Shown piece after piece: positions 1 to 10,839 of a stretch of 64,000 bases of DNA. Source of the stretch: Cliona cf. orientalis (Eukaryota; Porifera; Demospongiae; Clionaida; Clionaidae); NCBI GenBank assembly GCA_963930775.1, contig OZ005703.1:6200001-6264000 (forward strand), given 5' to 3'. The position numbers and the translations under genes were made by a program. The notes beneath the pieces were generated by a model. It worked only from the letters and a program-made list of their open reading frames with translations. It searched no databases and was not told the origin of the DNA. Numbering within the stretch: position 1 is the first letter of the stretch; each line of letters begins with the position of its first letter.

Positions 1-584
1 GAGGAGATGCAACTGATCACATCACACCAATCTTCCAGGGGCAATAATCATAACAAAGCTCTATACCTAGGCCTCTACATAGCTTGGCAGTTGCAAGTGT
101 AACTTTAAGTAGCCTTCTATCCTCAGTTCTGTAGTCTTCCTATGGTTGGGAATGTTGGATCATCATTGAACTGTGTATGAGTCCAAAATCCACTATCCAA
201 ATCTCAATCCATAGTCCAGACCATGTGTCCGGTCCCTTCCTGTCTAGAGTCCAGCTTTATGCTGACAAAGATGAATAAGCCCATGTTCAACATGACACTG
301 TGATTGTGTCACGTGTACATGACGCTCTGCTATTATGTCTATTGTATGTACTGGCATGCAGATGATTATTTTTGAAGAAGTAGCTACACCTGCGATCACT
401 GGATGCAGCCGACAATAGGCTATTATCCTTTGTGACTGTACAGCAGTAGATGTATGCATGGCACTGTCACATGCACACAGCTGCAGCTGCAGGGAACGTT
501 AGATAATGCCATGGCAATAGCATACTTATGAATGAGTATATGATTGCATGTGTAGCATGGTTGTATCACATGTAGCTAGCTGGG
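1..584. other. 5' flank without recognised gene
   Basis: No convincing coding exon is seen on either strand. The short open frames here are low in complexity and lack splice context. The last part leads into a TATA-like element in front of the first membrane-protein gene. Confidence 0.4.
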
Positions 585-595
585 TATATAATATA
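585..595 (+). promoter_or_regulatory. TATA-like element of the 665 gene
   Basis: The string TATATAATATA lies about 75 bases upstream of the ATG at 665. The same spacing is seen for the clear TATAAATA in front of the BFR1-like gene in this window. This is inference from sequence only. Confidence 0.4.
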
Positions 596-664
596 CCTAC
601 TCTAACACAACGTGCTAATAGTAGGAAAGTTTGTAAAATTAATAATTCACAGTGCTGATTATAT

Positions 665-2488
665 ATGAAGTCAAGAAGGAATTTCTTCTCAATTTTAATA
701 TTTCTAATCACTGTACATGTCATCCTGGTACAAGGCAATGATAATTCTTTGTCAGTGCAACCTTCCACAGATGACCACTGCCATCCTTGGTCCTTCTACA
801 ATCAACAGTGTGAGTGCTATAGAAATGAATATACTGATGATATTGTGAAATGTACTGAGCATGGTGTTTTACTACGATATGGATACTGTATGACATTCAA
901 AAAGGGAGAGTTTTACGTTGGTCAATGTACTAATTATTTTGATCTCAGTAAGTACAACATCTCAGACACAGTGAACTACATCAAATTGCCTGATAACGTT
1001 TCAGACCTCAACGAATTCATGTGTACAACACTAAATAGGAAAAATGAGTCTGACATGTGTGGTGAATGTATCAAAGGTTACGGAATTTCTCTCACTTCTA
1101 TCACTCCTGTACAAAATACATGTGAGAAATGTTCTGATTCCTATTGGCTGTATCTAGTGGGCTATCTGCTTCTGAAGTTTCTTCAAATTGTTTTGGCATA
1201 TTGCGTTATTTTAATTCTTAGAATTAAATTTTATTCATCTCCTTTGATGGTGTTTGTATTACACTGCCAGATTCAAAACTTTATATATAGTGGAGTAAGT
1301 GCCACGCTTGATTCCAAAGTTGCCCTATATTGGAAAGTTCTGATCACCTTTTATGGAATTTTTAATTTGGATTTCTATCAATACATCATACCAGCCTTCT
1401 GTATTCATCCTAGTCTTAAGACTTACCAGGTTGCCTTCTTTGAGTATATTTCATTCATCTACCTTCTATTGTTGCTTATATTTACTAGGATATGCATGAA
1501 GCTACACTCAAATGATTTCAGGCTGATTATTTTGTTGTGGAATAAACTAAATCGAGTATTGGTTCACATTAATGCTAGGTGGGACAAAATAATTGATGCC
1601 TTTGTGACAGTTTTCTTCTTATCATATGCAAATTTAGTTTTCACTTCACTCTTGACTGCAATGTTGCCGGTGAAGGTATGGAATACCAGGAATTTCTCAG
1701 TAGAGTGGCACTTTCATATCTATTTAAATCCAGATATCGAATATTTTGGTAAAGAACATTTTCCTTATGTATTCGTTTCTTCTTTGATCACCATTTTTAT
1801 TGTTTTACCTTTACCGATATTGCTAGCCCTGTATCCAATTAAATGCTTCAGATCACTACTCTTTCGCTATCCAATCTTTGTCAATATGGGCACTATCAAC
1901 GCATTTCTTGATAAATTTTATTACTGCTACAGAGATGGACTTAATGGTGGAAGAGATATGAGGAGCTTTGCATCATTTTACTATTTTGTTTATTGGCTGA
2001 ACTTTGGTCTGACTTGTATTGTAGAACTACTACGATTGACTATGAATGTCAATATACTTTTATTTGGAATGCTTGGGTTCCTAATAGCTGTTGTACGACC
2101 TTACAAAAGAACATTTATGAATGTAGTAGACACATTAATCTTAGCAAACACAGCTCTTATTTTTCTGCTGTTCGACATATGTAGGTTGCAAAAAACATTT
2201 TCATCCACAGAAACTTGCTTCATCTTGTTTAGCTTAGTAAATACGATAGTTCCACTTGCAGTGATAATTATAGTGATTAGCTATAGGGTCTTTTCTCTTT
2301 TGAAGAAGTCATCCTGCTGTCGACAGAATGTCAGAGATATTCATAATGAAGAACAAACTAGCTTTACTTTGGATATGGAAGATACACGTGAGACTCCTGA
2401 TCATTTACTTCATTCTGAACAGCACCATCAAGAAAACAATAATTATGGAAGCACTGAACAAGTTTTGGCTCAATCATATCCTATATAA
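665..2488 (+). CDS. Sponge-type Cys-rich multi-pass membrane protein
   Basis: A single-exon frame of 607 residues. Residues 1-24 form a signal peptide (basic start, then a hydrophobic run). Residues about 25-158 are an extracellular domain with many cysteines (CHPW, CECY, MCGECIKGYG, CEKC) and several N-glycosylation sites. From about residue 160 there are nine or ten hydrophobic segments (roughly 160-186, 192-214, 220-247, 256-281, 311-334, 368-390, 438-458, 461-480, 487-508, 519-545). The tail is polar, about 60 residues, with acidic and Gln/His-rich stretches. I recognise the layout (CHPW...CECG, VSDLNEFMC, CG.C..GYG) as a large uncharacterised family seen in sponge gene sets. No ligand or function is known to me. 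It could be a receptor or transporter. The start is supported by the signal peptide and the TATA-like element upstream. Confidence 0.8.
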   Translation: MKSRRNFFSILIFLITVHVILVQGNDNSLSVQPSTDDHCHPWSFYNQQCECYRNEYTDDIVKCTEHGVLLRYGYCMTFKKGEFYVGQCTNYFDLSKYNISDTVNYIKLPDNVSDLNEFMCTTLNRKNESDMCGECIKGYGISLTSITPVQNTCEKCSDSYWLYLVGYLLLKFLQIVLAYCVILILRIKFYSSPLMVFVLHCQIQNFIYSGVSATLDSKVALYWKVLITFYGIFNLDFYQYIIPAFCIHPSLKTYQVAFFEYISFIYLLLLLIFTRICMKLHSNDFRLIILLWNKLNRVLVHINARWDKIIDAFVTVFFLSYANLVFTSLLTAMLPVKVWNTRNFSVEWHFHIYLNPDIEYFGKEHFPYVFVSSLITIFIVLPLPILLALYPIKCFRSLLFRYPIFVNMGTINAFLDKFYYCYRDGLNGGRDMRSFASFYYFVYWLNFGLTCIVELLRLTMNVNILLFGMLGFLIAVVRPYKRTFMNVVDTLILANTALIFLLFDICRLQKTFSSTETCFILFSLVNTIVPLAVIIIVISYRVFSLLKKSSCCRQNVRDIHNEEQTSFTLDMEDTRETPDHLLHSEQHHQENNNYGSTEQVLAQSYPI

Positions 2489-3187
2489 TTCCCTCGTGAA
2501 CATGTATAATATTAACTAATAATTTATTTCTTTTACTTGAAGATATAGCTACCATGTGTTCATATTCTACATTGATCAATTAATCAATCATGTTAATTAG
2601 CTATGTGAAGTATTCTATTTCAATGATATTAACCAGGCCTAGGCCATTAAAATAATAAGGGAGTAAAGGCTGTAGGTTTGGATCAGGGTTTGAGGGGGAG
2701 GGAGCTAAGTAATAATCATTTCTTATGACATTTTTGAGACAATGTCATGCATTCAATGGCATATCTTGACAATGTCTAGCTTCATGCAGCTGGGTAACAG
2801 ACACACACACAGAACAACTACCATTATTGATTGATTGATTGATTGATTGAGCCTGTGACTGACCCACATGGCTGAATGCACAACAAAGGAGAGACACACA
2901 TACAAAGTAATAGCAACACTTTACTTCACAATATATACTATGCACAAGAGTCTGAGCTCCAATGGCCAATCAGCTGCGTATGCCCACTGGGGGGTTCTCC
3001 ATCATGAGGGAGAGACACAGTTTGATATCAACTCACGACTGCTGTGATATGGCCTTGACCCGAAATCAGGACCAAAGTTTGCAAGTCAGATCGAGTCCAC
3101 TCCTGTTCAGGGCAATTAATTCCACTAGATGAATAACACAAGTATTCAAGAGTATTAGACTTCTTTTCTCTGTTGCACATATTGTAG
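2489..3187. other. Intergenic or intronic stretch
   Basis: Follows the first membrane-protein gene. It contains a short GATT tandem run near 2826-2850 and an AC run near 2802-2813. No coding exon could be identified that would join to the exon starting at 3188, although one may be present. Confidence 0.3.
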
Positions 3188-4023
3188 CCAGGCCTTTCAT
3201 AATGATCATCAACATTGTCTATCTAGCTCTGAATCTGAAGCAAGACTTGAACCAGCACCCTTTAATTGGATCCACTGACTGGATGATGGTTCAAGAGACT
3301 ACTACTCTGATTTGTGGTCCCATTTCTAATGCTATCTACTGGGTATGTTGCTGGAGGCAATGTCACACCAACAATAGTTGCAGAAAATTTCTGGAGTTTT
3401 TACGCTTTGCTGATCTTCAGTTTGTGCTTATTGTGGCTCCATTTACCAATACTCACCTGTATGCACTTGGTGGTTGGTGGTACATTGTCATAGTTGTGCA
3501 TTTGGCATTTTATGGAATTACTTTTGCTGCTGCCGTGGTTGCTGGAATGCGCTTTGTGTGTGCCTGCTACTGCAAAGTGTTCTTCACATGTGGCTGTGAT
3601 AAAGATGTGTTGGAAATTAGAAACAAGAAGCACCTATTTCTTGAAATTGGCTTTGCACTTGTTCCAATCTTCATCAAAATCAATGCTAGTTCTTCAGCCA
3701 TAGCTACATTTGCTAAACTTAGTAATAAAGGAGGGCCTAATTTTCAAAATGCATATTTTGCATTCACTCTTATTCGAAGTATAACGTCTCTCTTCAGCTT
3801 GATTTTCTTGGGAGCCATGCTGCGCTGGCCGGGCTGTTTTGAAGAAAGAGCACAAGTGGGAGGATCAATCTTGGCTGATAAAATGGCTGAGGGTGTTTCT
3901 TCATAAGTATCAGCCTCATGTCCATGGTTCATTCTTTTTCGATATACTTACTTACTTTGGGTTGATTGTGCTCAATTTGATACTACTGGACCTGGTCGCT
4001 GATGAAGATTACTACAATCAGTG
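3188..4023 (+). pseudogene. Multi-pass membrane protein 3' exon with frame break
   Basis: A likely terminal exon: a pyrimidine-rich tract ending in TTGTAG at 3187 precedes an open frame with about five hydrophobic segments and several Cys motifs (WVCCW, CACYCKVFFTCGC). An internal ATG occurs at 3202. The frame ends at 3906 in an unconvincing sequence after GAMLRW. From about 3837 a second frame continues with a plausible membrane-protein tail (HGSFFFDILTYFGLIVLNL) to a stop at 4021-4023. An AATAAA follows only 13 bases later. The simplest reading is a one-base indel near 3820-3840, either a real lesion (pseudogene) or a sequencing error. A tiny intron is possible but no clear splice pair is seen. 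The protein family is not recognised. Upstream exons were not found. Confidence 0.5.
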
Positions 4024-5180
4024 ACTTTGGTATGGAATAAAAATGCATCTACATGCACAAACACAATAAAATCCACAAAAATTTAATAATGGGCTCAGCC
4101 ATATTATAGCTATTATACAATTTCCTTTAACTAATTGTAAAAGTGTGGACTTGATTCTTATATAAAAAATTGCACGTTATAATGCTCCATTTAGGGTTTT
4201 TCTCAGTATTAATATTGTATTTGTCATAATTAATTTTATTGTGACTTGAGCATTAATTTAACTAAACCTACATGCAATTATAATATTATATAAAATTTAC
4301 CACATGAACATGCAGGAGGTGACATTGCATGCTTTGTCAGATTCCATGGCCATCCCATAGCTATCTACTCGTAAGTGTACACATGCAGTGAAGTAACATA
4401 ATGCTTAAACCCTAGCCTCCAACACATCCGGATCTAATCTTATAATTCAAAGCTCATAATATGATAGACAAAACTTTGTCAATGATAATAATTTTTGATA
4501 GCCTGCTTGCTAATTATTATGAAACTCTGGACCATATTCCCAGTAGCTCCATAGTGGTAATGGTAATTATATCCAGGCTATAGCCAGTGAGGATAGACAA
4601 CTGCTGCATAGCTAATTGTGTGTGCTTTCATACACTTCTTTGTGTTATTTTACAAGCTGTGCCATAATGAACGTATACCTCTCTTTCCTGCTGTGACAAA
4701 AGTGGACGGTGATCATCAGTTGCATCATTTATTTCTGCAATACGTGTAGCTTCCACTTGCTTTTCTATAGGATAATTTTATTGTGACTAGATAAGCAATG
4801 GCAACGTAAGGTAGGTGAACCACTAAGCTGAGGACTGGATCAAGTATAGATAAGGCTATAGACACTTGTATTCTTCGACTTGTCTCTTCTCACAACAGTA
4901 AGAGCACAGGCTTGCTATCCGATAACCCATCCTAACTAAGGTATTAATAGCCAGTGTTCATGGAATGTCATGCACATAATACAGAGAGGATAAAAAGCTG
5001 TAAATAGCTGGCGAATATTTATATCCGATTCTAAAAGTGATACCCTCAGTCTATGATAACATTCAGCACATGTCTGATTTTCTGGCTAGCTTGCAACCTC
5101 CAAATTGAAAATCCACACTGCTACTTATTAATATCCACATGGCATAAGTATCAGTAATAAAATGAGGATGAAGCTGTTAA
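4024..5180. other. AT-rich intergenic DNA
   Basis: No gene seen apart from the polyadenylation signals at its left end. Long AT-rich stretches lie between the membrane-protein exon and the retrotransposon remnant. Confidence 0.4.
4036..4041 (+). terminator. Polyadenylation signal AATAAA
   Basis: Sits 13 bases after the stop of the shifted frame at 4023. A second AATAAA follows near 4064. It supports the view that the real 3' end of the membrane-protein gene used the shifted frame. Confidence 0.5.
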
Positions 5181-5189
5181 GACTGTCAT

Positions 5190-7439
5190 GTATCACTGAT
5201 TGATTTTGGTTCTCCAACGACCCTCGACCCTGATAATATCAGCCTGAGTTGGAATCGCTGGAAAAGATCTTTCTTGGACATCATGAAACGATGTATACCC
5301 TCAGCACTACTGCCTACACGACGAAACCTTCCCTGGCTCTCGAAATCGTTGATACAGTTGATGCGAAAACGTAACTTACTCTACTGGAAAGCTCGTGATA
5401 GCAACAACCAAGAACTGTGGGATCAGTATCAAAATACTCGAAACAAACTTGTGTCAAAATTAAAAAAGGAGAAATCTATATACTTCAGTCGTCTGAATCC
5501 ACGTGACTGTAAAAGTTTTTGGCAAGCCATCAAATACATTAGCAAAAAGGAATCATCTATACCAACATTAAGAGATGACAACTCTCCTACAGTGGCATCT
5601 ACAAGTACAGACAAGGCCAATATGCTAAATAGTTTCTTCACCAGGTGTTTCAATCATGCTTTACCCCCTCTCTCTCCGGAATTCCTTCATCCTGCCGACT
5701 CAGAAACAGTTGATCCAGAACTACTATCTGACCTGCTGTGTACAGAGGATGAAATATGTGGATATTTACTATAGCACTAGACACCAACAAAGCAAGTGGT
5801 ATTGATGGGATATCAGCGAAGATGCTTAGGGAGACTGCTCACAGTATTATACCAGCAGTTACCAGGTTATTTAATATCTCTTTAACACTAGGCAAGTTAC
5901 CTGCTGATTGGAAGCATGCTCTCATCACTCCGATCCCGAAATCAACTGAGATGGCTGCTGTCAGCAACTACCGACCAATATCCCTACTCTCTTTGCTTAG
6001 CAAAGTTCTAGAATGACATGTGCATTCATTGCTCCTGAAACATCTGTACGATAATGACCCTATATCAAGTGCTCAATTTGGTTTCCTTAAAGGGAGGTCC
6101 ACCACAGGTGCTCTAGTATCTGTTGTGAACGATTGGCATAACCATTTAGACAATGATCTTGATGTCTGCGTCATATTTTTTGATCTAAAGAAGGCATTTG
6201 ACAGTGTCCCACATATGTCCCTTCTCAATAAACTTGCCAGTTTAAATCTGAATCCTTATCTCTATCGCTGGATTGAAAACTATCTATATCAAAGGACTCA
6301 AGCAGTTGGAGTTGATGGTGAAACATCTGCGACCCTACCAGTTGTTTCAGGTGACACTGTACCCCAGGGTTCGGTTCTAGGACCACTTCCTTTTCTAATT
6401 TATATATTGATGGACTCTCTAGAATCCAACTAGCTATCTGATGGCACATTGATATTGTTTGCAGACGATATTATTGTTTATCGACCTGTATGTAGTACTA
6501 CAGACTTTTTGATGATGCAAAATGACACTGATACCATCTCTGCCTGGATTAAGAATAATTTATTAATACTCAATGTACAAAAATGCAAGCAAATGATAAT
6601 ATCAAGAAAATAGCATCCCCTTGTCCCAGTTAGCATGGTGGTTGATGGAAAAACATTGGAACTCGTCACAGCTTACAAATATCTTGGAGTATGATCACCA
6701 CTGATCTTGATTGGGCAAAACAGTTTGAAGAGAATTTCAACAGAGACAATCAAAAAATCGGCATGTTATATTGACGCTTTTATGAGTACTGTTCCACTGA
6801 CACCCTAGCTGAGATGTCTCTATGTTGCCTTCGTGCGCCCACATTTAGAATATGCTGTGTCAGTTTGGGACCCTCATTTAATTAAGCATACTGAATCTCT
6901 GGAGAAAGTCCAGAAATTTGCTCTGAAGGTCTGCACAAAGTCCTGGAACTCCTCATATAGCTGCCTTTTATCCCACACAGACTTACCCTGACTTGATCAG
7001 AGGCGAGTGCAACTTAAACTCTCATTTTTGTATCAATTAATTAACAGTTTAACCTTTTGTCCTCATGCACCTATCTGCTTCCGTAATGTCCCTGTTAATG
7101 TTCGTAATAATAATCCCCTTCTGTTAAGTAGCTAGACCTATCTGTTGCACTAACTCCCATTATTATTCTTTTTATCCCCATGCCATTTCTTTGTGGAATG
7201 ATCTTCCTCACTCTGTTACAAATGCAACATCATTATAATATTCTTTTAAGCATAATTTAAATCAGTATTTAAGTCTATTGTAATAAATAAGTTCTTATTT
7301 TATTATTACCTTACTATTAATCTTGTAATATAGCTAGTGGGTACATACTCGTATTAGCTTTTGCTATTTATGTATCCATGCATGCATATCATCATGCATA
7401 ATTATTATATTATACAATACAAAAAAAAAAAAAAAAAAT
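5190..7439 (+). mobile_element. Dead, 5'-truncated non-LTR retrotransposon (LINE)
   Basis: Broken reverse transcriptase spread over several frames. In order: a pre-RT segment (LPWLSKSLIQLMRKRNLLY, from about 5200), the RT start (DTNKASGIDGISAKML, about 5783; NYRPISLLS near 5970), the catalytic block with FFDLKKAFDSVPH (about 6180), PQGSVLGP (about 6365), and FADDIIVY (about 6460), which carries the Asp-Asp pair. The C-terminal part holds VRPHLEYAVSVWDP (about 6838) and SFYPHAISLWNDLP (about 7170). Frame changes near 5770, 6018 and 6430, and an in-frame TAG near 6611, mean it cannot make a full protein. No endonuclease domain is present, so it is 5' truncated. A run of 18 A at about 7421-7438 marks the 3' end. 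The motifs fit the Jockey/CR1-like group; the exact clade is not assigned. Confidence 0.85.
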
Positions 7440-8510
7440 TATCATAGAGTCAATAGACTCTATAAGTAGGGATGGCATGGACATAATAGTAAATTTGTGG
7501 AAATCTGGAATTTGCTCACATGACATCTTTCACTGTATCCTCTACCTAATATATAATATAAATAATATAATCATACCATAATTGCCATTTTGGTGTCACC
7601 TTCACCTTTTATTAATTTTATTCAGGTTTACTTTTGTCAGCTCTGGAATGCCATAGTCATGTTTTTGGTTTGTAATAAGCAGGACATGTAGGAAATCATC
7701 TTATTTTTGGCATGATTATGAGGAGATAATTATTTTTATCCAAACCTCAGAGCCTCCCAGGATCCATTACAATCTTGAAAATTGCTAAGTATGTAGAATC
7801 ACAGCAGTATCCTACTCCCGGCTACCATTGGTATGTAGAATTATCATGGCAATATAGATCTTAATTATAATGGTGCACATTCCCAAAAGTAAAATTAATG
7901 CAATTAAGAAAGAGTAGCATAAAAATTAATAATGTTATCATTTTCTGATTTCCTAATGCATACTGCGATGCAAAGAATTCTGTTGTGTCAAAAGCTTGGG
8001 TTCCTATCACAATATCACTTTTCTATGTATTGCAAGGGAATTATTATAGCAATAAAGCAATGATCGAGCTTCTCTAATCGGTATGGAAATGGTCGTTACC
8101 AGTCCTAGCTGCACTGCACTGGCATGTGCGCGTGCATATCGCGCATGGTGCCATACGTGCGCACTATAGGGCCTGGCGCCTAGGGACAGTCCCTTTTGGA
8201 ATGATGTCATAGAAAAGTTTCCGGAGCGGCGTGCGCGTACGGGCATGTACATGTACTAGTGTCACGTCGCGAAATGGATATTCACCTTTTTCTATCTTGG
8301 TGACGTGGTGGTCGTGGATTTGTCAAAGCTAGAGCTAGCTCGGTGCTACGTTAGTCGAGGGCTGTAGGGAGAGACGCTCCGTGGAAAAAAAAGCAGCTGT
8401 AGTGGTGAAAGGAGCACTATCTGACGGATCATCCCAGCCTCGCCCCTGTCGACAGTGATTCAGCAAAATTCTCAGCTGGTCAGTCCCCCCTTGGCCCTAG
8501 CCCTGCTGGC
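7440..8510. other. Intergenic; contains a repeat shared with 24.8 kb
   Basis: No coding exon recognised. Positions about 7800-8000 are similar, in inverted orientation, to about 24780-24930, suggesting a dispersed element. From about 8100 the sequence becomes CpG-richer, as expected near a promoter. Confidence 0.4.
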
Positions 8511-8518
8511 TATAAATA
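8511..8518 (+). promoter_or_regulatory. TATA box of the BFR1-like gene
   Basis: TATAAATA lies 71 bases upstream of the ATG at 8582. Similarity with the inverted copy at 37.6 kb begins only about 20 bases downstream of this box, so the copy lacks it. Confidence 0.6.
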
Positions 8519-8581
8519 GACGATCCACCAATCGCCCATTCTCTTTCTTTCTGCGAAGTATCGATCACGGAGCCTAGGATC

Positions 8582-9211
8582 ATGGCAGAGCAAATTGTTA
8601 ATAAGGACAAAAGGAAACAAAGGGGTGAGTGTTTTACTAAAAATTATTTAATTTCTACAACCTATTCCGCCCCCTATTCCACGCTTGATCTAGTAGCGCG
8701 GCCTTGTTCGTGTTCAAGACAAGACAGGCCGTGTTGTGGTGTGCGTAGCTGTGTAGGTTGGGTGTTTTCATCAAGTGTCTGATGACTATAAAGCTGTTGA
8801 AATTGGTTTGTTTATTGGCTGTGATTTGTCCAATGACCCATAGTTTCTTAATTTGTTCTAAAAGAAAAGTGGTTTTGACAAGACTGTTCTTGCATGCTTC
8901 CTACTAGTATATTAAATATTACACTGGCTACTGATGCCTCAAAGCCATTTTCTAAAATTTTCAGGATAAATTTCCCCTTTTTCAGTAAGCTAAATGTTTC
9001 TAAAATTTTAGGCTTAAATTTCAGTATTAAAATGCCGACAAATCTGTGTACTTTGAAGGCTATGGTTTACATATTATGGTACTTAATAGATTGTTTGATT
9101 TGATTATGATGATAGCTAGCCTAGGGGTACTTCACTCAAGTGAGCTTAATTGAGTCTTCAACGAGCCGAGGGATAACAAGCAGTGTGGTCTCTCTCTCTC
9201 TCTCTCTCTCC

Positions 9212-9285
<74 letters not shown>

Positions 9286-9346
9286 AGTGTGTGTGTGTGT
9301 GCATGTAAATACATACCCTGTAAGTGCATACTATATACAGGTGTGT

Positions 9347-9378
<32 letters not shown>

Positions 9379-10079
9379 TGGGTGTGTATCTGTATGTGTA
9401 CATGTGTGCGTATCTGCATGATAATATATGACAAACAATATGCCCATTGCTAAGTAGTGTGCGTCTGGCCTAATGTTTGTGTGTGTGTATATACTGTGTG
9501 TTTGTCTGTGTGTACTCCAGTGTGTGTGTGTGTATGCCCGGTCGGCCAGCCGGCGTCCTGTCGTGTCGTAAGTGTGTGTGCGTGTCTGTGCTTGTTCTCT
9601 CATTTGTGCATGAATCAGTAGGTACGACTACTGTGTGTGTTTGGTTTGGAAACCTAACTTGGACTGTATCCAAACAGTTGGGCTCTTTAACGAAACATCC
9701 ATCCATCATTAATTTTCTCTTTTTATCAGCTGATCTCTTTTGGGCTATAGTTTGGGTTGATGTGTAGTAAATAGTGTGGCGTTTTAAGTGGCCCTCTCTG
9801 GACACCCGACCACCACTGGTGGTTCATTATGTCATTATGGTTTGATTTCTGATATGGTGTATGGGGTTTCTATATGCATGTGTTGTGCATAATAGTTATC
9901 TGACAGTTGAATGCACCCCAATTACTGTCAGATAACTATTTTGTTGGTAGTTGACTTCTGTTCATCATTGGCCTACTTTATGATGACCCAGCCCCTTCCC
10001 ATAGCTGGCAAATTGCCTATAAAAACTTTGGTTGCTAGTCAACTACCAACAAATGCACATGCGAAGGTTGGTGCTTTTG

Positions 10080-10125
<46 letters not shown>

Positions 10126-10800
10126 ATGTGTTGATATTTTTATGCATGCAAGCTTGGGCTGATAAAAAATGACCTTGTTTGGTAAAGCCTTAGATAAAAA
10201 TAGCAACCACTGTGATAAAAATAGTAACAAAGTGCAGCAATTATTATAGATTTCCTTTGTGTGTTCATATTTATTCATACCTGCACTGAAAATGATTAAA
10301 AGCGTCGCCACCCACTGCTTGCTGTACACAGAAGTATATAGCTTATATAAACTACACCTCGCTGGAAGGGGATTTTTGTGCACTGTGTGTACAATAATTG
10401 AAGTAAATTAAACGTGATTCTTTTGTAGACTAAGTGATTTATAAATATACATGTACATGTAGTATTGATGCATGTGCAGTACAAACATACATGCATAGAC
10501 TACTTGGGATCTCACTCTATTAAAAACTAAGGACACTCCTCTAATCAGGACATTGCCTGTTGTCCTAGCTACATAGAGAATTATTTAAAAAAAAAACAAC
10601 CCCTGAAATTAATGAGAACTCTTGCTTAAGCTCGAATGTGTCCAAGGCTCCATTAAATTGAATGAAAGTGGCAACTCTGTATGGGTACATCTTTATAAGG
10701 CTAAGCCTGAACCCTGTCACAATAGCCGGCGATGTAGGAGTTCTTAGTTCAGGTATTGTTTTCAGGTCCATAGCAACGGTGTGAACTAGGTGTAGGTGGG

Positions 10801-10839
<39 letters not shown>

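Noticed and set aside
8007-8252. 81-codon minus-strand frame upstream of the BFR1-like gene
   Set aside because: No family resemblance, no splice context, and part of it overlaps a dispersed repeat.
9189-9420. CRISPR-like array
   Set aside because: The repeats are simple dinucleotide tracts without unique spacers, and the window is eukaryotic.
9140-9421. Long frames of repeated Ser-Leu or Arg-Glu residues on both strands
   Set aside because: They are translations of TC/GA and GT/CA microsatellites inside BFR1 intron 1; the same applies at 14.5, 16.6, 26.2 and 36.5 kb.
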